Origin: Streptomyces sp. MNU76
GTDB lineage: Bacteria > Actinomycetota > Actinomycetes > Streptomycetales > Streptomycetaceae
Length of the DNA: 64,000 nucleotides
Assembly (NCBI RefSeq): GCF_020982545.1
Contig: NZ_JAJKLK010000007.1
Location: 400,078 to 464,077 of the forward strand
Reading direction: 5' to 3'
Shown: piece by piece, positions 24,160 through 31,939 of the stretch
Position numbering within the stretch: the first letter of the stretch is position 1
Layout: each line of letters starts with the position of its first letter
Position numbers and translations under genes: made by a program
Notes under the pieces: model-generated
The model's input: the letters and a program-made list of their open reading frames with translations, nothing else
Told to the model about the DNA's origin: nothing
The model's database searches: none

Positions 24160-24497
24160 ATGCCGAACGCATTACCGCCACAGGGAACCCGGCTCCGTCG
24201 GCCCATCCGCTCGTACGACGACCTGGAGGCCGAGTTCGCCAAATTCTCTGACCACCGGATCGCCGCGGTGCTGCGTGGCTTGCAGCCGACGGAGGCCGCT
24301 CTTGCCCTGGACTGGGCCACGCCGGACGGAGCTGGGCAGAGAGCGCGGCCGCGATGGGCCTGGACCCGGCGGCGGGGGAGCGGGTGCGGCGCAAGCTCAA
24401 GCGGCTAGGGGACCGGTACACCGAGCGCTCCGCCGCACACGTGGCGACCACCATGCACCGTCCGGCCGCCGCCAGGGCACAGGGGGTGCTGCGGTGA
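24160..24497 (+). CDS. Small HTH-like protein, frame broken in the given sequence
   Basis: Starts at an ATG with GAGGAA upstream and reads YDDLEAEFAKFSDHRIA and LRGLQPTEAALALDWATPDG. The rest of the domain then continues in another frame as SWAESAAAMGLDPAAGERVR, ending with TGA at 24495-24497. Adding one G to the GG at about 24328 restores a 112-residue protein, so sequence error is the simplest explanation. The C-terminal part resembles an HTH with a basic tail. The following small gene overlaps it by GTGA, which supports an intact reading frame in the organism. Confidence 0.5.
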
Positions 24498-24652
24498 GCC
24501 TGCTCGCCAACGCGGTGCCGGAGTTCTTGGGGAGCATTGCTGCCACCGTCGCGGTCGGCATCGTTCGATGGAGCGCGAGCGCAGTGCGGGCCCGTGGGTC
24601 CAGGGCGCGGCAGGCCGGCACCACCCAGGACCCCGGGCCGACTGAGCCGTGA
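24494..24652 (+). CDS. Small putative membrane-associated protein
   Basis: 52 residues from a GTG overlapping the previous stop. One hydrophobic segment (FLGSIAATVAVGIVRW) is followed by an Arg/Pro-rich tail, so it may be anchored in the membrane with a basic cytoplasmic end. Function unknown; support comes mainly from the coupled overlap. Confidence 0.4.
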   Translation: MSLLANAVPEFLGSIAATVAVGIVRWSASAVRARGSRARQAGTTQDPGPTEP

Positions 24653-24726
24653 TCTCCGTACGAGGGGCAGGGGGGCGGCGACGATGAGCAGGCGAATTCA
24701 GTGCCGTTGCCAGCTCGTCGGCAGCC

Positions 24727-25404
24727 TCACTGCTCGTCGCCGCGTACGAGTTTGACGAGGAGTTCGGTGTCGCGAAGGTCGGAGAGCACGGTCTCCGCGC
24801 CAGCATCCCGGAGCGCCGCCTCGTCGCTGCGCCCCGAGGCGACCGCGATGACGCGGACGCCATTGGCGTGCGCGCCTTCCACGTCGGCCGGGGTGTCGCC
24901 GATCAGTACGGCGGCCGCGGCCGCCGTACCGGCGCGCTGCAGGCTGTGGCGGACGAGTTCGGCGCGCATGTCGTGGTCCTCCCCGAAGGCTCCGATGTCC
25001 CAGCGGATGTGCCGGTCGAGCCCGAAGACGGAGAGCTTGATCTCGGCGACGGGCCGGACGTTGCCCGTCACCACGGTCTGTCCCACGTCGACGGCGTCCA
25101 GAGCATCCAGGGCAGTGGCCGCGCCGGGCAAGGCATGCCCACGTTCCCGCAGGTCGGCTATCCGGCATAGATGCCCGTCGGCCAGGGCGTGGGCGAAGCG
25201 CTCAAAGTCGGTCCGGCCCGTCGTCAGGCCGTGGAGTTTGGCGGTCTCGCGAAAGATGACCGGCTCCGTGATGCCGTCGATCCTCGCCTGCTGCTGCATG
25301 GGCTGCCCGAGAGTCTGCTCGAAGGCCGCGGCGGACAGTTCGCGTCCCACGCCTCGGGTGTCGATCAGCGTGTGGTCGATGTCCCACAGGACCAGCTTCG
25401 CCAT
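24727..25404 (-). CDS. HAD-superfamily hydrolase
   Basis: 225 residues from the ATG at 25404 behind GGGAGG. Motif I VLWDIDHTLIDT carries the DxD aspartates, motif II lies in QTVVTGNVRP, a Lys in VAEIKLSVFG, and motif IV in AVLIGDTPADVEGA. It is a phosphoglycolate-phosphatase-like enzyme with a helical cap. A decayed relative remains at 5205-5540. It is divergent from the XRE gene at 25532, sharing a 127-bp control region with a small palindrome. Confidence 0.8.
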   Translation of the reverse strand: MAKLVLWDIDHTLIDTRGVGRELSAAAFEQTLGQPMQQQARIDGITEPVIFRETAKLHGLTTGRTDFERFAHALADGHLCRIADLRERGHALPGAATALDALDAVDVGQTVVTGNVRPVAEIKLSVFGLDRHIRWDIGAFGEDHDMRAELVRHSLQRAGTAAAAAVLIGDTPADVEGAHANGVRVIAVASGRSDEAALRDAGAETVLSDLRDTELLVKLVRGDEQ

Positions 25405-25445
25405 GTGCCCTCCCCAACTTCCCGCCGCCACAGGGTTACAACGGT

Positions 25446-25459
25446 CACACGAACGTGTG
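25446..25459. promoter_or_regulatory. Small palindrome in the divergent control region
   Basis: CACACG-AA-CGTGTG, perfect 6-bp arms, lies between the divergent HAD and XRE genes. It is a candidate operator for the XRE protein; short palindromes of this size also arise by chance. Confidence 0.35.
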
Positions 25460-25531
25460 CGGAGCGTGCATGCGCCCGGGCTTCCGGTTCTACGCTGACG
25501 GTACGAGGACCGCGCGGGGAAGGGGGCGACG

Positions 25532-26746
25532 GTGTCGACGCCGCAACTGCCGATCGGCCGCAACGTGCGGCACTACCGGCGCCGGGACGGCCGGACCATC
25601 ACCGCGATCGCCGGGCTGTGCGGCATCACCGACCGCTACCTGGAGATGATCGAGGCCGGCAGCAAGGTCCCCTCGGCCGACGTGCTGGCCCGGCTCGCCG
25701 CCGAGCTCGGCGTGCCGGTCGCCGCCCTGTTCACCGAGGCACCAGCCGATGAACCTGCGGCGCCGGTGAGCACCGCGCCCGCCATCGCCCGCGCACTCAT
25801 GGGATACACCGCACCCGCGAGCGCCGCCGTCCTCAGTCCGGCCCAGCTGCGCGAACGGGTGGAAAGCGCGTGGCGGACCTGGCAGTCCTCCAAGACCCGG
25901 TTCACTGAGATCGCCGACGTCCTGCCCGCGCTGATCACAGACGTCGAGCACGCAGTGCGCGCCCACCGCGGCGGGGGCGATCCCGCCCCACGGCGCGAGT
26001 TCCTGCGGGTGGCCGCCGACCTGTACGGGCTGCTGCGCTCGTACTGCCGCCGAACGGGCCGCCTCGATCTGTCCCTCATGGTCGCCGACCGCGCCATCCG
26101 GGCCGCGCAAGACGCCGACGACCCCGTGCGCATCGCCGTCGGCACCTGGAACCTGGGCCATGTGCTCCTCTCCCACACCGACCCGGGCGCGGTGGAGGAG
26201 GCCAAGGACATCGCGCTCCAGGCGGTCGACGAGTTACGCCGCGCGGCCGTCGCGTCGCGGGAGGCGGCGGCTATGGAAGGCGCGCTGGAACTGGTCGCGG
26301 TCGTCTCCGACGCCCGGCGCCGCCGTTGGGCGGACGCCCGCCGGCGCCTGGCCGAGCGCGCCGACCCGCTCGCCAAGCGGGTCGGTGAGGGCAACATCGC
26401 CTGGACGGTCTTCGGGCCGACCAACGTCGCCCTGCACGCCATCAGCGTCGAGATGCTCGCCGGCGATGCCGCCGAGGGGCTGCGCCTGGCCGACCAGGTC
26501 GACATCGGGCAACTGCTGAGCCGGGAGCGCCAGTTCACGCACCAGTTGGAGCTCGCCAGCTGCCACGCCCTGCGCCGCGACGACGCCGCCGTCCTGGTCC
26601 ACCTGCTCGATCTGGAAGAGCTCGCGCCGGAGGACCTGGTGCGCAGCCCGCTCGCCCGCGACATGATCCTCCAGCTGCAGCAGCGGATCCGGCCCGTCTT
26701 CCGCCGGCAGGTCTCCGGCCTCATCGAACGGCTGGAGCTTGACTGA
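25532..26746 (+). CDS. XRE-family regulator with TPR-like C-terminal domain
   Basis: 404 residues from a GTG. The HTH lies at about residues 8-65 (NVRHYRRRDGRTITAIAGLC, RYLEMIEAGSKVPS); then a helical repeat region (LMVADRAIRAAQDADDP, AVGTWNLGHVLLSH, MLAGDAAEGLRLADQVD). It matches the 10554 regulator in layout and in its position beside a DUF6415-like gene. A 21-bp palindrome follows its stop. A pheromone- or peptide-sensing role is possible but unsupported. Confidence 0.8.
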   Translation: MSTPQLPIGRNVRHYRRRDGRTITAIAGLCGITDRYLEMIEAGSKVPSADVLARLAAELGVPVAALFTEAPADEPAAPVSTAPAIARALMGYTAPASAAVLSPAQLRERVESAWRTWQSSKTRFTEIADVLPALITDVEHAVRAHRGGGDPAPRREFLRVAADLYGLLRSYCRRTGRLDLSLMVADRAIRAAQDADDPVRIAVGTWNLGHVLLSHTDPGAVEEAKDIALQAVDELRRAAVASREAAAMEGALELVAVVSDARRRRWADARRRLAERADPLAKRVGEGNIAWTVFGPTNVALHAISVEMLAGDAAEGLRLADQVDIGQLLSRERQFTHQLELASCHALRRDDAAVLVHLLDLEELAPEDLVRSPLARDMILQLQQRIRPVFRRQVSGLIERLELD

Positions 26747-26770
26747 CTGCCGGACCCGAACCGCTGGTTC

Positions 26771-26791
26771 GCCCGAACTCACAGTTCGGGC
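26771..26791. promoter_or_regulatory. 21-bp palindrome between the XRE gene and its downstream gene
   Basis: GCCCGAACT-CAC-AGTTCGGGC has perfect 9-bp arms and a 3-base loop. It could be a terminator for the regulator transcript or an operator for the next gene (start 26850). Confidence 0.5.
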
Positions 26792-26849
26792 TGACGGACG
26801 GGAACGGGTCTACGGTCGCGGCACAGCACCGCGACGACAAGGACTCACC

Positions 26850-27614
26850 GTGTTCGACGACCGAGCAAGCGTTGCGACTGCGGCCGGCATGCGGCTCGCA
26901 CGAGCCGGAGTGAGGTGGGACGTCGTCAAGGTGCGCCGGTTCCTCGGTCTCCAGGCGATCGAGCACATCGAGCAGCCGGGCGCCGTCGCCGTCGACCCCC
27001 ATTGGCCGGAGCCGATGCTGTACTTCTTTGTCCCCGCGGGCACCCTCGCCGACTGGGACGTCCCCGACACTAGAGCTCTGAACAGCACCGAATGCACCAC
27101 CCACGTGGTGCTCCCGCCAGGTCACCGAGAAGGCCCTCCCGGCCCCTACTGGCTGCTGTCGCCCTCCTGCGGGCTGACTCCGATAGACACGCTCCGCCGT
27201 GCGCTGGAGACGGCCCTTCGCTGTCCGGACCCGCATCCCCATTTCCGGATCGACACTGCCGCGATGCGTGCCGACGCCGCACAGCTCATCGGGGACGGTG
27301 CCGAGCTCCCGGAGAGCACTGTCCTGCCGCAGCTCGTCCAGCGGCTACGCGGTCATCTCATGGTCCTGGTCCCCCACGTCGAGGACCGGATGCGGTCCTT
27401 CGCGCGCACCGCCGAGCCGCGCCTGGTCGCTCAGGTGACTGTGGGAGAAGCCCGAAGGCGCCTGGACGCGGTCCCCGGCCTCACCTTCATCAGCGAGATC
27501 AAGCACGCACAGGCCTTGGCGCGCTCGGTCGAGGCCTTGTGCCGCCACGCGGTAGTCCCCACGCCCACGGTGGCGGGGGAGCCCGCCCCCACAGTCGGCG
27601 TGGTCCAGCAGTGA
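26850..27614 (+). CDS. Two-domain protein: unknown N-terminal domain fused to DUF6415-like domain
   Basis: 254 residues from a GTG with AAGGA upstream. Residues 1-125 (AAGMRLARAGVRWDVVKVRR, EPMLYFFVPAGTLADWDVPD, YWLLSPSCGL) follow the pattern of the separate protein encoded at 9290-9850. Residues about 135-240 (RLRGHLMVLVPHVEDRM, TVGEARRRLDAVPG, ARSVEALCRHAV) are DUF6415-like. The fusion suggests that the two separate proteins of the 9-kb operon work together. Downstream of the XRE gene in the same direction. Molecular role unknown. Confidence 0.6.
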   Translation: MFDDRASVATAAGMRLARAGVRWDVVKVRRFLGLQAIEHIEQPGAVAVDPHWPEPMLYFFVPAGTLADWDVPDTRALNSTECTTHVVLPPGHREGPPGPYWLLSPSCGLTPIDTLRRALETALRCPDPHPHFRIDTAAMRADAAQLIGDGAELPESTVLPQLVQRLRGHLMVLVPHVEDRMRSFARTAEPRLVAQVTVGEARRRLDAVPGLTFISEIKHAQALARSVEALCRHAVVPTPTVAGEPAPTVGVVQQ

Positions 27615-27640
27615 CGGCGCCGCTGGACCACGCGCTCCCC

Positions 27641-27856
27641 TCAGCGGCGGATGTGGATGCGGACCTGGACGGTGCCGCCGGCCGCGGCCGCTGCGGCTCC
27701 GAGCCCGATCACCGGGGCTAAGAGGTCGCTGTGCCCGGTGAGAGTGAGCACGATGACCGCGATTATCGCGCCCAGCACGGATAAGGCGCTGATCCAGGTG
27801 AGCGCCGTCGTCATGGCCGACGACGGCTCGGAGGTACTACGGTCGGTGTGAGTCAC
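27641..27856 (-). CDS. Small membrane protein, two transmembrane segments
   Basis: 71 residues from a GTG with GGAGGAG upstream. Two hydrophobic helices (ISALSVLGAIIAVIVLTL and LLAPVIGLGAAAAAAGG) follow a Ser/Thr-rich N-terminus, with a short basic C-terminus (VRIHIRR). Convergent with the gene ending at 27614. No family recognised. Confidence 0.5.
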   Translation of the reverse strand: MTHTDRSTSEPSSAMTTALTWISALSVLGAIIAVIVLTLTGHSDLLAPVIGLGAAAAAAGGTVQVRIHIRR

Positions 27857-28473
27857 GGTGATGTACTCCTCCAGTTGCGGGGGTCTTCTGTGACCCGGGG
27901 AGAAGCCGGCCGGTTCGGCTTGACGGGCGTGTCCAGCCCGGCTTCCCCTCGGGAACTCATGTGGTGCGGATTCCGTACCGGTGTGTGCGTGCGGTTGAAT
28001 CGAAGCCGAGCACGCAGCGCGCCAACACCCTCTTGGGGCACCGGACTCCGTTAAAGGCGTTAAAGATCCTTTGGCGCGCTGTCATCGAAGCACGGCTGTA
28101 TCCCAGATCAGCCGGGGTCGGGCGAAGTGGCAGTGAAATGGCGTACGGACGGCAGACGGACGTCGAGCCTCCGGATGTGGATTCCACTTGTGGCCCTTGG
28201 GGCAAGCGGAAGTGGCCGATGCATGGCCACGCGCTACCCCTGGAAACGGCGCATCACCATGCGGTACGCACTGGTCCGGCCGGTGCCGACTTGTAGTCGC
28301 ACATGCGTGCCCTCCTTCCGTTGCCTCCCGATGGAACGCCGGCGCTGTTGGGGATACGAGCCCCCTAGGCCGAGAACGTTGTGAACTTGGCCCTCGAAGC
28401 GTGAGAACCCGTGATTTCGGCGTCGATGAACGAGCGAAGCACCTGCCGGTCTGTTTGCGGTGCGATGCCGAGC

Positions 28474-28605
28474 AAGTGGGGTGAAGTGGGGTTGTTCTGG
28501 CAGAGCGGCGAATTAGACCGCTTTGCACCTCGGAGCTGAGGCCACAGATGCGCAGATCGCCCCTTTTGGGGGCTCACGGCATAGACCGAAGTGGGGTGAA
28601 GTGGG
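28474..28605. repeat. Two copies of a 17-base G-rich direct repeat
   Basis: AAGTGGGGTGAAGTGGG occurs at 28474-28490 and 28589-28605. Each copy is itself two AAGTGGG half-units, giving four binding-site-like units within 132 bases, 140-270 bases before the lexA-like start. Confidence 0.7.
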
Positions 28606-28671
28606 AAGTCGCGACCACTTGACACGACGGATGCCGACCCGCCCGACTGAAGAAGCCTGCGATCAGGAGTC

Positions 28672-28683
28672 GAATCGGTGTTC
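28672..28683. promoter_or_regulatory. SOS-box-like element upstream of the lexA paralogue
   Basis: GAATCGGTGTTC differs by one base from the actinobacterial LexA consensus GAAC-N4-GTTC. It ends 63 bases before the start codon, where autoregulation would place an operator. Confidence 0.4.
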
Positions 28684-28746
28684 CATTTGCGTCGGATGGC
28701 AGGTTAAGGTCTCGTTCCGCGAGGATCTTGTACGGAGGTGCCCGGT

Positions 28747-29418
28747 ATGGAGAGCAGCGCGTCCGCCCGCCGGGGCCGCCCCCCGGGCCCTCGGACCGCC
28801 GAGGGTGAGCTGACGAGTCGCCAGTCGGCCATCGTCCGCTACATCACGGAGACGGTCGACCGGCAGGGCTACCCGCCGTCGATGCGGGAGATCGGCCAGG
28901 CGGTGAAACTCGCCAGCACGTCCTCGGTGGCCCATCAGTTGATGGCGCTGGAGCGCAAGGGCGTCCTCTACCGCGATCCGCACACGCCCCGCGCCTACCG
29001 GGTGAGGCCCTCGTGGGCACCCGAACTAGGAAGCAGGAGCGAGGCGCCGGTCGACGTACCGCTCGTCGGACGGATCGCAGCGGGCGCACCGCTGCTCGCC
29101 GAGGAGATGGTCGAGGACGTCTACTCGATGCCCCGGCAGATCGTGGGCGACGGCGAGCTGTTCGCCCTGACCGTGGTCGGCGACTCCATGATCGACGCGG
29201 CGATCTGCGACGGCGACATCGTCACCGTGCGGAAGATGGACAGCGCCGACCACGGCGACATCGTCGCCGCACTCCTGGACGACGAGGCCACCGTCAAGGT
29301 GCTGCGCCGACAGGACGGTCAGGTGTGGCTGATGCCCCGCAACCCCGCCTACGAGCCGATCCCCGGTGAACAGGCTCAGATCCTCGGCAAGGTCGTCGGC
29401 GTCCTGCGCGTGCTCTGA
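28747..29418 (+). CDS. LexA-like SOS repressor (paralogue)
   Basis: 223 residues from the ATG at 28747, 9 bases after GGAGG. The N-terminal winged helix is LexA-like (TSRQSAIVRYITETVDRQGY, MREIGQAVKLASTSSVAHQL). The S24 peptidase part has the Ala112-Gly113 cleavage bond in GRIAAGAPL, the catalytic Ser147 in GDSMIDAAI and Lys184 in ATVKVLRR. It should therefore be able to self-cleave with RecA. On an accessory segment it is probably a second LexA, set before the mutagenesis genes at 31-36 kb. Its own operator may be the box at 28672. Confidence 0.9.
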   Translation: MESSASARRGRPPGPRTAEGELTSRQSAIVRYITETVDRQGYPPSMREIGQAVKLASTSSVAHQLMALERKGVLYRDPHTPRAYRVRPSWAPELGSRSEAPVDVPLVGRIAAGAPLLAEEMVEDVYSMPRQIVGDGELFALTVVGDSMIDAAICDGDIVTVRKMDSADHGDIVAALLDDEATVKVLRRQDGQVWLMPRNPAYEPIPGEQAQILGKVVGVLRVL

Positions 29419-29476
29419 GGTGCCGGAAAACCCTTGGAGATCCACCCGTTGATCCTGCCAAGCTGAGACGCACCGA

Positions 29477-29552
29477 AGGGGTGTAGCTCAGAGGCCAGAG
29501 CGCCGGTCTCCAAAACCGGATGCCGCAGGTTCAACTCCTGCCACCCCTGCCA
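29477..29552 (+). tRNA. tRNA-Trp (anticodon CCA)
   Basis: A full cloverleaf can be drawn: acceptor AGGGGTG/CACCCCT, D-stem GCTC/GAGC, anticodon stem CCGGT/ACCGG with loop CTCCAAA, T-stem GCAGG/CCTGC with loop TTCAACT, discriminator G and an encoded CCA. Streptomyces normally have one tRNA-Trp in the core chromosome; a copy on accessory DNA is unusual. Confidence 0.95.
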
Positions 29553-29691
29553 CGACAACATCGCCACCGGTCGTGCGCAGAGCCCTGCCAGCAGGCCCGG
29601 GCAGTACAGAATCGGAAACGGCCCCTGCCGCCTGCCCCGCCGCGAGACGATTGACTCCGTTCTTCGGTAACCGGTGCCCACGGAGGTCCTC

Positions 29692-30189
29692 GTGTCCAGG
29701 GTTGTGCTCACCACCGGCCACGTCCACGACCATGGCGGCGATGACCGACGGAGTTGGGCCCCTCCCATGGAGTACGAAGAGGAGCGGGCGGGCGCGGTCG
29801 TCGGCCTGGTGACGCAGCTCTACGACACGGTCTTGGACGACTGCCAGCCGTGCCGCCAACAGCTCATGGACGTCCTCAAGGACGACCCGGCGACCACCGG
29901 CATCCTGATTCACTGGGCCTGCCTGGTCACTGCGGAAACGTACGGGGAACTGCCGGAAGTGCTCATGGAGGGGAGCGAGCCGGCCGACGCGCCCTTCCAC
30001 CCCACCGCAGCGTTCCGGAACGTGGCCCAGGCATACGCGGCCAACTGGGGCACCGCCAACGGGGCGACGGAGGCAGTGTGTGAGGCCTGCGCAGGGTGTA
30101 CCTCCGAGGAACGGCTCGCGGCGGCAACGACGGCGCTCGAACTCCTCGTCGGGTTCGCAGAGTTCGACGTCGACTTCCTCTACCAGTGA
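29692..30189 (+). CDS. Unknown protein with cysteine pairs
   Basis: 165 residues if read from the GTG at 29692, which follows GGAGG at a normal spacing; the ATG at 29767 is an alternative giving 140 residues. It is acidic and helical, with DDCQPCRQQL and VCEACAGCTSEE as possible metal-binding or redox cysteines, and an aromatic HWACLVTAETYGEL between them. No family recognised. It follows the tRNA-Trp and precedes another small gene in the same direction. Confidence 0.55.
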   Translation: MSRVVLTTGHVHDHGGDDRRSWAPPMEYEEERAGAVVGLVTQLYDTVLDDCQPCRQQLMDVLKDDPATTGILIHWACLVTAETYGELPEVLMEGSEPADAPFHPTAAFRNVAQAYAANWGTANGATEAVCEACAGCTSEERLAAATTALELLVGFAEFDVDFLYQ

Positions 30190-30351
30190 CCGGACACCGC
30201 CGATGCCGCCCCTCGCCGAGTTCGCCGGCACCCCGCTCCTGCGCTCAACACCTGTCCGTCCTGCGCGAACGGCCGGTGAGGCAGGGCCGATAGCCTTGGT
30301 CAAGTTCGGGCGGCCGACGGGAGGAAGACGGCGAAGATGAGCGAGGGGATC

Positions 30352-30665
30352 ATGGCGAACTTCCTGCGACGACGGGCCGACAAACGGCTCCTGGGCCAGC
30401 AGAACCACACCTTCAACGCCGCCAAGGCCTTCCAGGACGCGATGTACTCCCTCGGCGCCGCCATGGTTGGGACAACGAGGACGAGGCCACGCGTCGGCGG
30501 CGGCTCACCGGCCTGGACGAAGCTCTGCAGGCCGCCGGAATCGGCTACCGCGACCCTGAGACGATGCAGCCGCTCACCGCGCAGGACCTGATCCTGGACG
30601 AGCGGAGCTCCCCCGAGCTCTACCTTCTCGACTCTCCCGATCTCGTGGAGTCCGTGCCGGTCTGA
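30352..30665 (+). CDS. Small unknown protein, frame broken in the given sequence
   Basis: Starts at an ATG behind GAGGGG and reads ANFLRRRADKRLLGQQNHTF, then AAKAFQDAMYSLGAAM. The continuation is in another frame: WDNEDEATRRRRLTGLDEAL, TAQDLILDERSSPELYL and LVESVPV, with TGA at 30663-30665. One missing G near 30466 explains the break and would give about 104 residues, so sequence error is likely. The acidic C-terminal half has no known motif. Confidence 0.45.
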
Positions 30666-30761
30666 CCCGTGGTCATCCGGGAGTCGCGGCTGCCGCGGTT
30701 ACAGACACTTCACCCGGAGACCGCGCGCGTCCGGGACGGATGTGGCACCGTTGACTTCAGG

Positions 30762-30797
30762 CTGGGCCCGTCACTCCCCCCGTGGTGGCGGGCCCAG
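30762..30797. terminator. Hairpin between convergent genes
   Basis: CTGGGCCCG (30762-30770) and CGGGCCCAG (30789-30797) form a 9-bp stem with an 18-base loop, between the rightward gene ending at 30665 and the leftward gene ending at 30923. Confidence 0.6.
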
Positions 30798-30922
30798 TCT
30801 TCTCTCCGCCAGCCGGTACCCGCTTCACCGGGACGGTGACGATCCGGGCCAGGGCCCGGGCCCGGCCGGCCCGGTCGAGTGATCGATCATCGAGGCGAAC
30901 GGAAGCCGTCTCGGACCTGCCG

Positions 30923-31939
30923 TCAGGCAGTGGGGCGACGGGAGTTGACGGCGAGGACAGCGGGATAGAGCACCTGGCGCCCGAAGCGGGCGCGGGCACG
31001 GTCTGCGACGGCTTCGAGTGCGAGAGGCTTGTCGTCGCATGCGTCGAGGGTGAGCTGCCGGGTGGCCAGGTCGTCCGGCCGAAGGGTCTCGGCGCGAAGC
31101 GCGAGGGTGCGGACTCGCGCGCGCTGGAGACCGAGAGAGTCGTAGACCGTGTACGCCGCGCGGGCCAGGAGCACGGTGTGCTGAGTCGCCTCGGACAGGA
31201 CACGGCTGCGGCGGGTGGAGCTCCGGTCGGCATAGTGGATGGTGCAGGTCAGGCCGCTCGCGATCTGGCCGGAGGCACGGAGACGGGCACCGAGGTCGTC
31301 GGCGAGAGCGAGCAGGACACGCCGGTGGGCGGCTGGGTCGAGCTCGTCGCGGTCAAAGCGGTGCTCGCTGCTGATGCTCGCCGGAGTCGGGGTGGGGTCG
31401 ACGACCTGGGTGTCGCGGCCCTGGGCGTGTTCGTGGAGGGCGCGGCCGGCCCGGGCGCCGAGCAGACGTTGCAGCGTGAGCTGGGGGACATCGGAGACGT
31501 CGCCGACGGTGTGCAGACCGTACTCGCCGAGCGTCGCGGCGGTCCGCGCTCCCACACCGGGCAACTCGTGGACCGGACGCGGGCGCAGGAAGGCGGAGAT
31601 CGCCTCGGGGGAGTCGTCGACGACGGTTCGCTGCCCGGGAGGGGTGAGGGCGCAGGCCATCGAGGCGAGCATCCGGTTGGGGCCGCACCCCGCCGAGCTG
31701 CGCAGGCCGAAGTGGGCGAGCGCACGCAACTGGACCAGTTCGGTCAGGCCGCGGGCGTCCCGCTTCCAGTACGGGATCGCTCCCGTGAGGTCGAGGGCAG
31801 CCGAGTCCGGTCCGATCATCTGCACGCGGGGCGTGACGTTCTCCAGCAAACGGCGCAGCCCCTCGGGGAGTTCGGCTTCCTCCTCGGCCGGAATGTCGAA
31901 GCGGAGGTGGAGGAGGTGGCGTCCGCTCATCGTGATCAC
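30923..31939 (-). CDS. ImuB-like Y-family polymerase homologue, probably non-catalytic
   Basis: 338 residues from a GTG that overlaps the dnaE2 stop (GTGA). LLHLRFDIPAEEE, then MIGPDSAALDLTGA, then the helix-hairpin-helix thumb LPGVGARTAATLGEYGLHTV and a little-finger region match Y-family polymerases. The usual catalytic SxDE acids are not kept (PDSAALD) and the N-terminal finger region is very short. ImuB proteins are inactive Y-family members that bring DnaE2 to the clamp in the mutasome, which fits this coupling. No imuA gene was found. Confidence 0.75.
   Translation of the reverse strand: MITMSGRHLLHLRFDIPAEEEAELPEGLRRLLENVTPRVQMIGPDSAALDLTGAIPYWKRDARGLTELVQLRALAHFGLRSSAGCGPNRMLASMACALTPPGQRTVVDDSPEAISAFLRPRPVHELPGVGARTAATLGEYGLHTVGDVSDVPQLTLQRLLGARAGRALHEHAQGRDTQVVDPTPTPASISSEHRFDRDELDPAAHRRVLLALADDLGARLRASGQIASGLTCTIHYADRSSTRRSRVLSEATQHTVLLARAAYTVYDSLGLQRARVRTLALRAETLRPDDLATRQLTLDACDDKPLALEAVADRARARFGRQVLYPAVLAVNSRRPTA

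Larger units (their letters stand above)
27857..28746. other. Long intergenic region upstream of the lexA paralogue
   Basis: 890 bases with no convincing gene; short frames here lack ribosome binding sites and normal codon bias. It contains a tandem GTTAAAG pair near 28048-28063, two copies of a 17-base repeat and a LexA-box-like element. The size and repeats suggest a complex control region or a missed small RNA. Confidence 0.5.

Noticed and set aside
10554..26746. Assigning the XRE-TPR regulators to a named quorum-sensing family
   Set aside because: The layout is similar to peptide-sensing regulators, but no peptide gene with a signal sequence could be identified next to them.
28474..28605. 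CRISPR-like repeats
   Set aside because: There are only two 17-base copies, no regular spacer series and no cas genes in the window.
29376..29768. Minus-strand frame across the tRNA-Trp
   Set aside because: It runs through the complete tRNA gene and has no ribosome binding site or domain.
31353..31935. C-terminal extension of DnaE2 beyond 31936
   Set aside because: The extension is in the wrong frame after a probable lost base near 32130, is Pro/Arg-rich, and overlaps the ImuB-like gene on the same strand.
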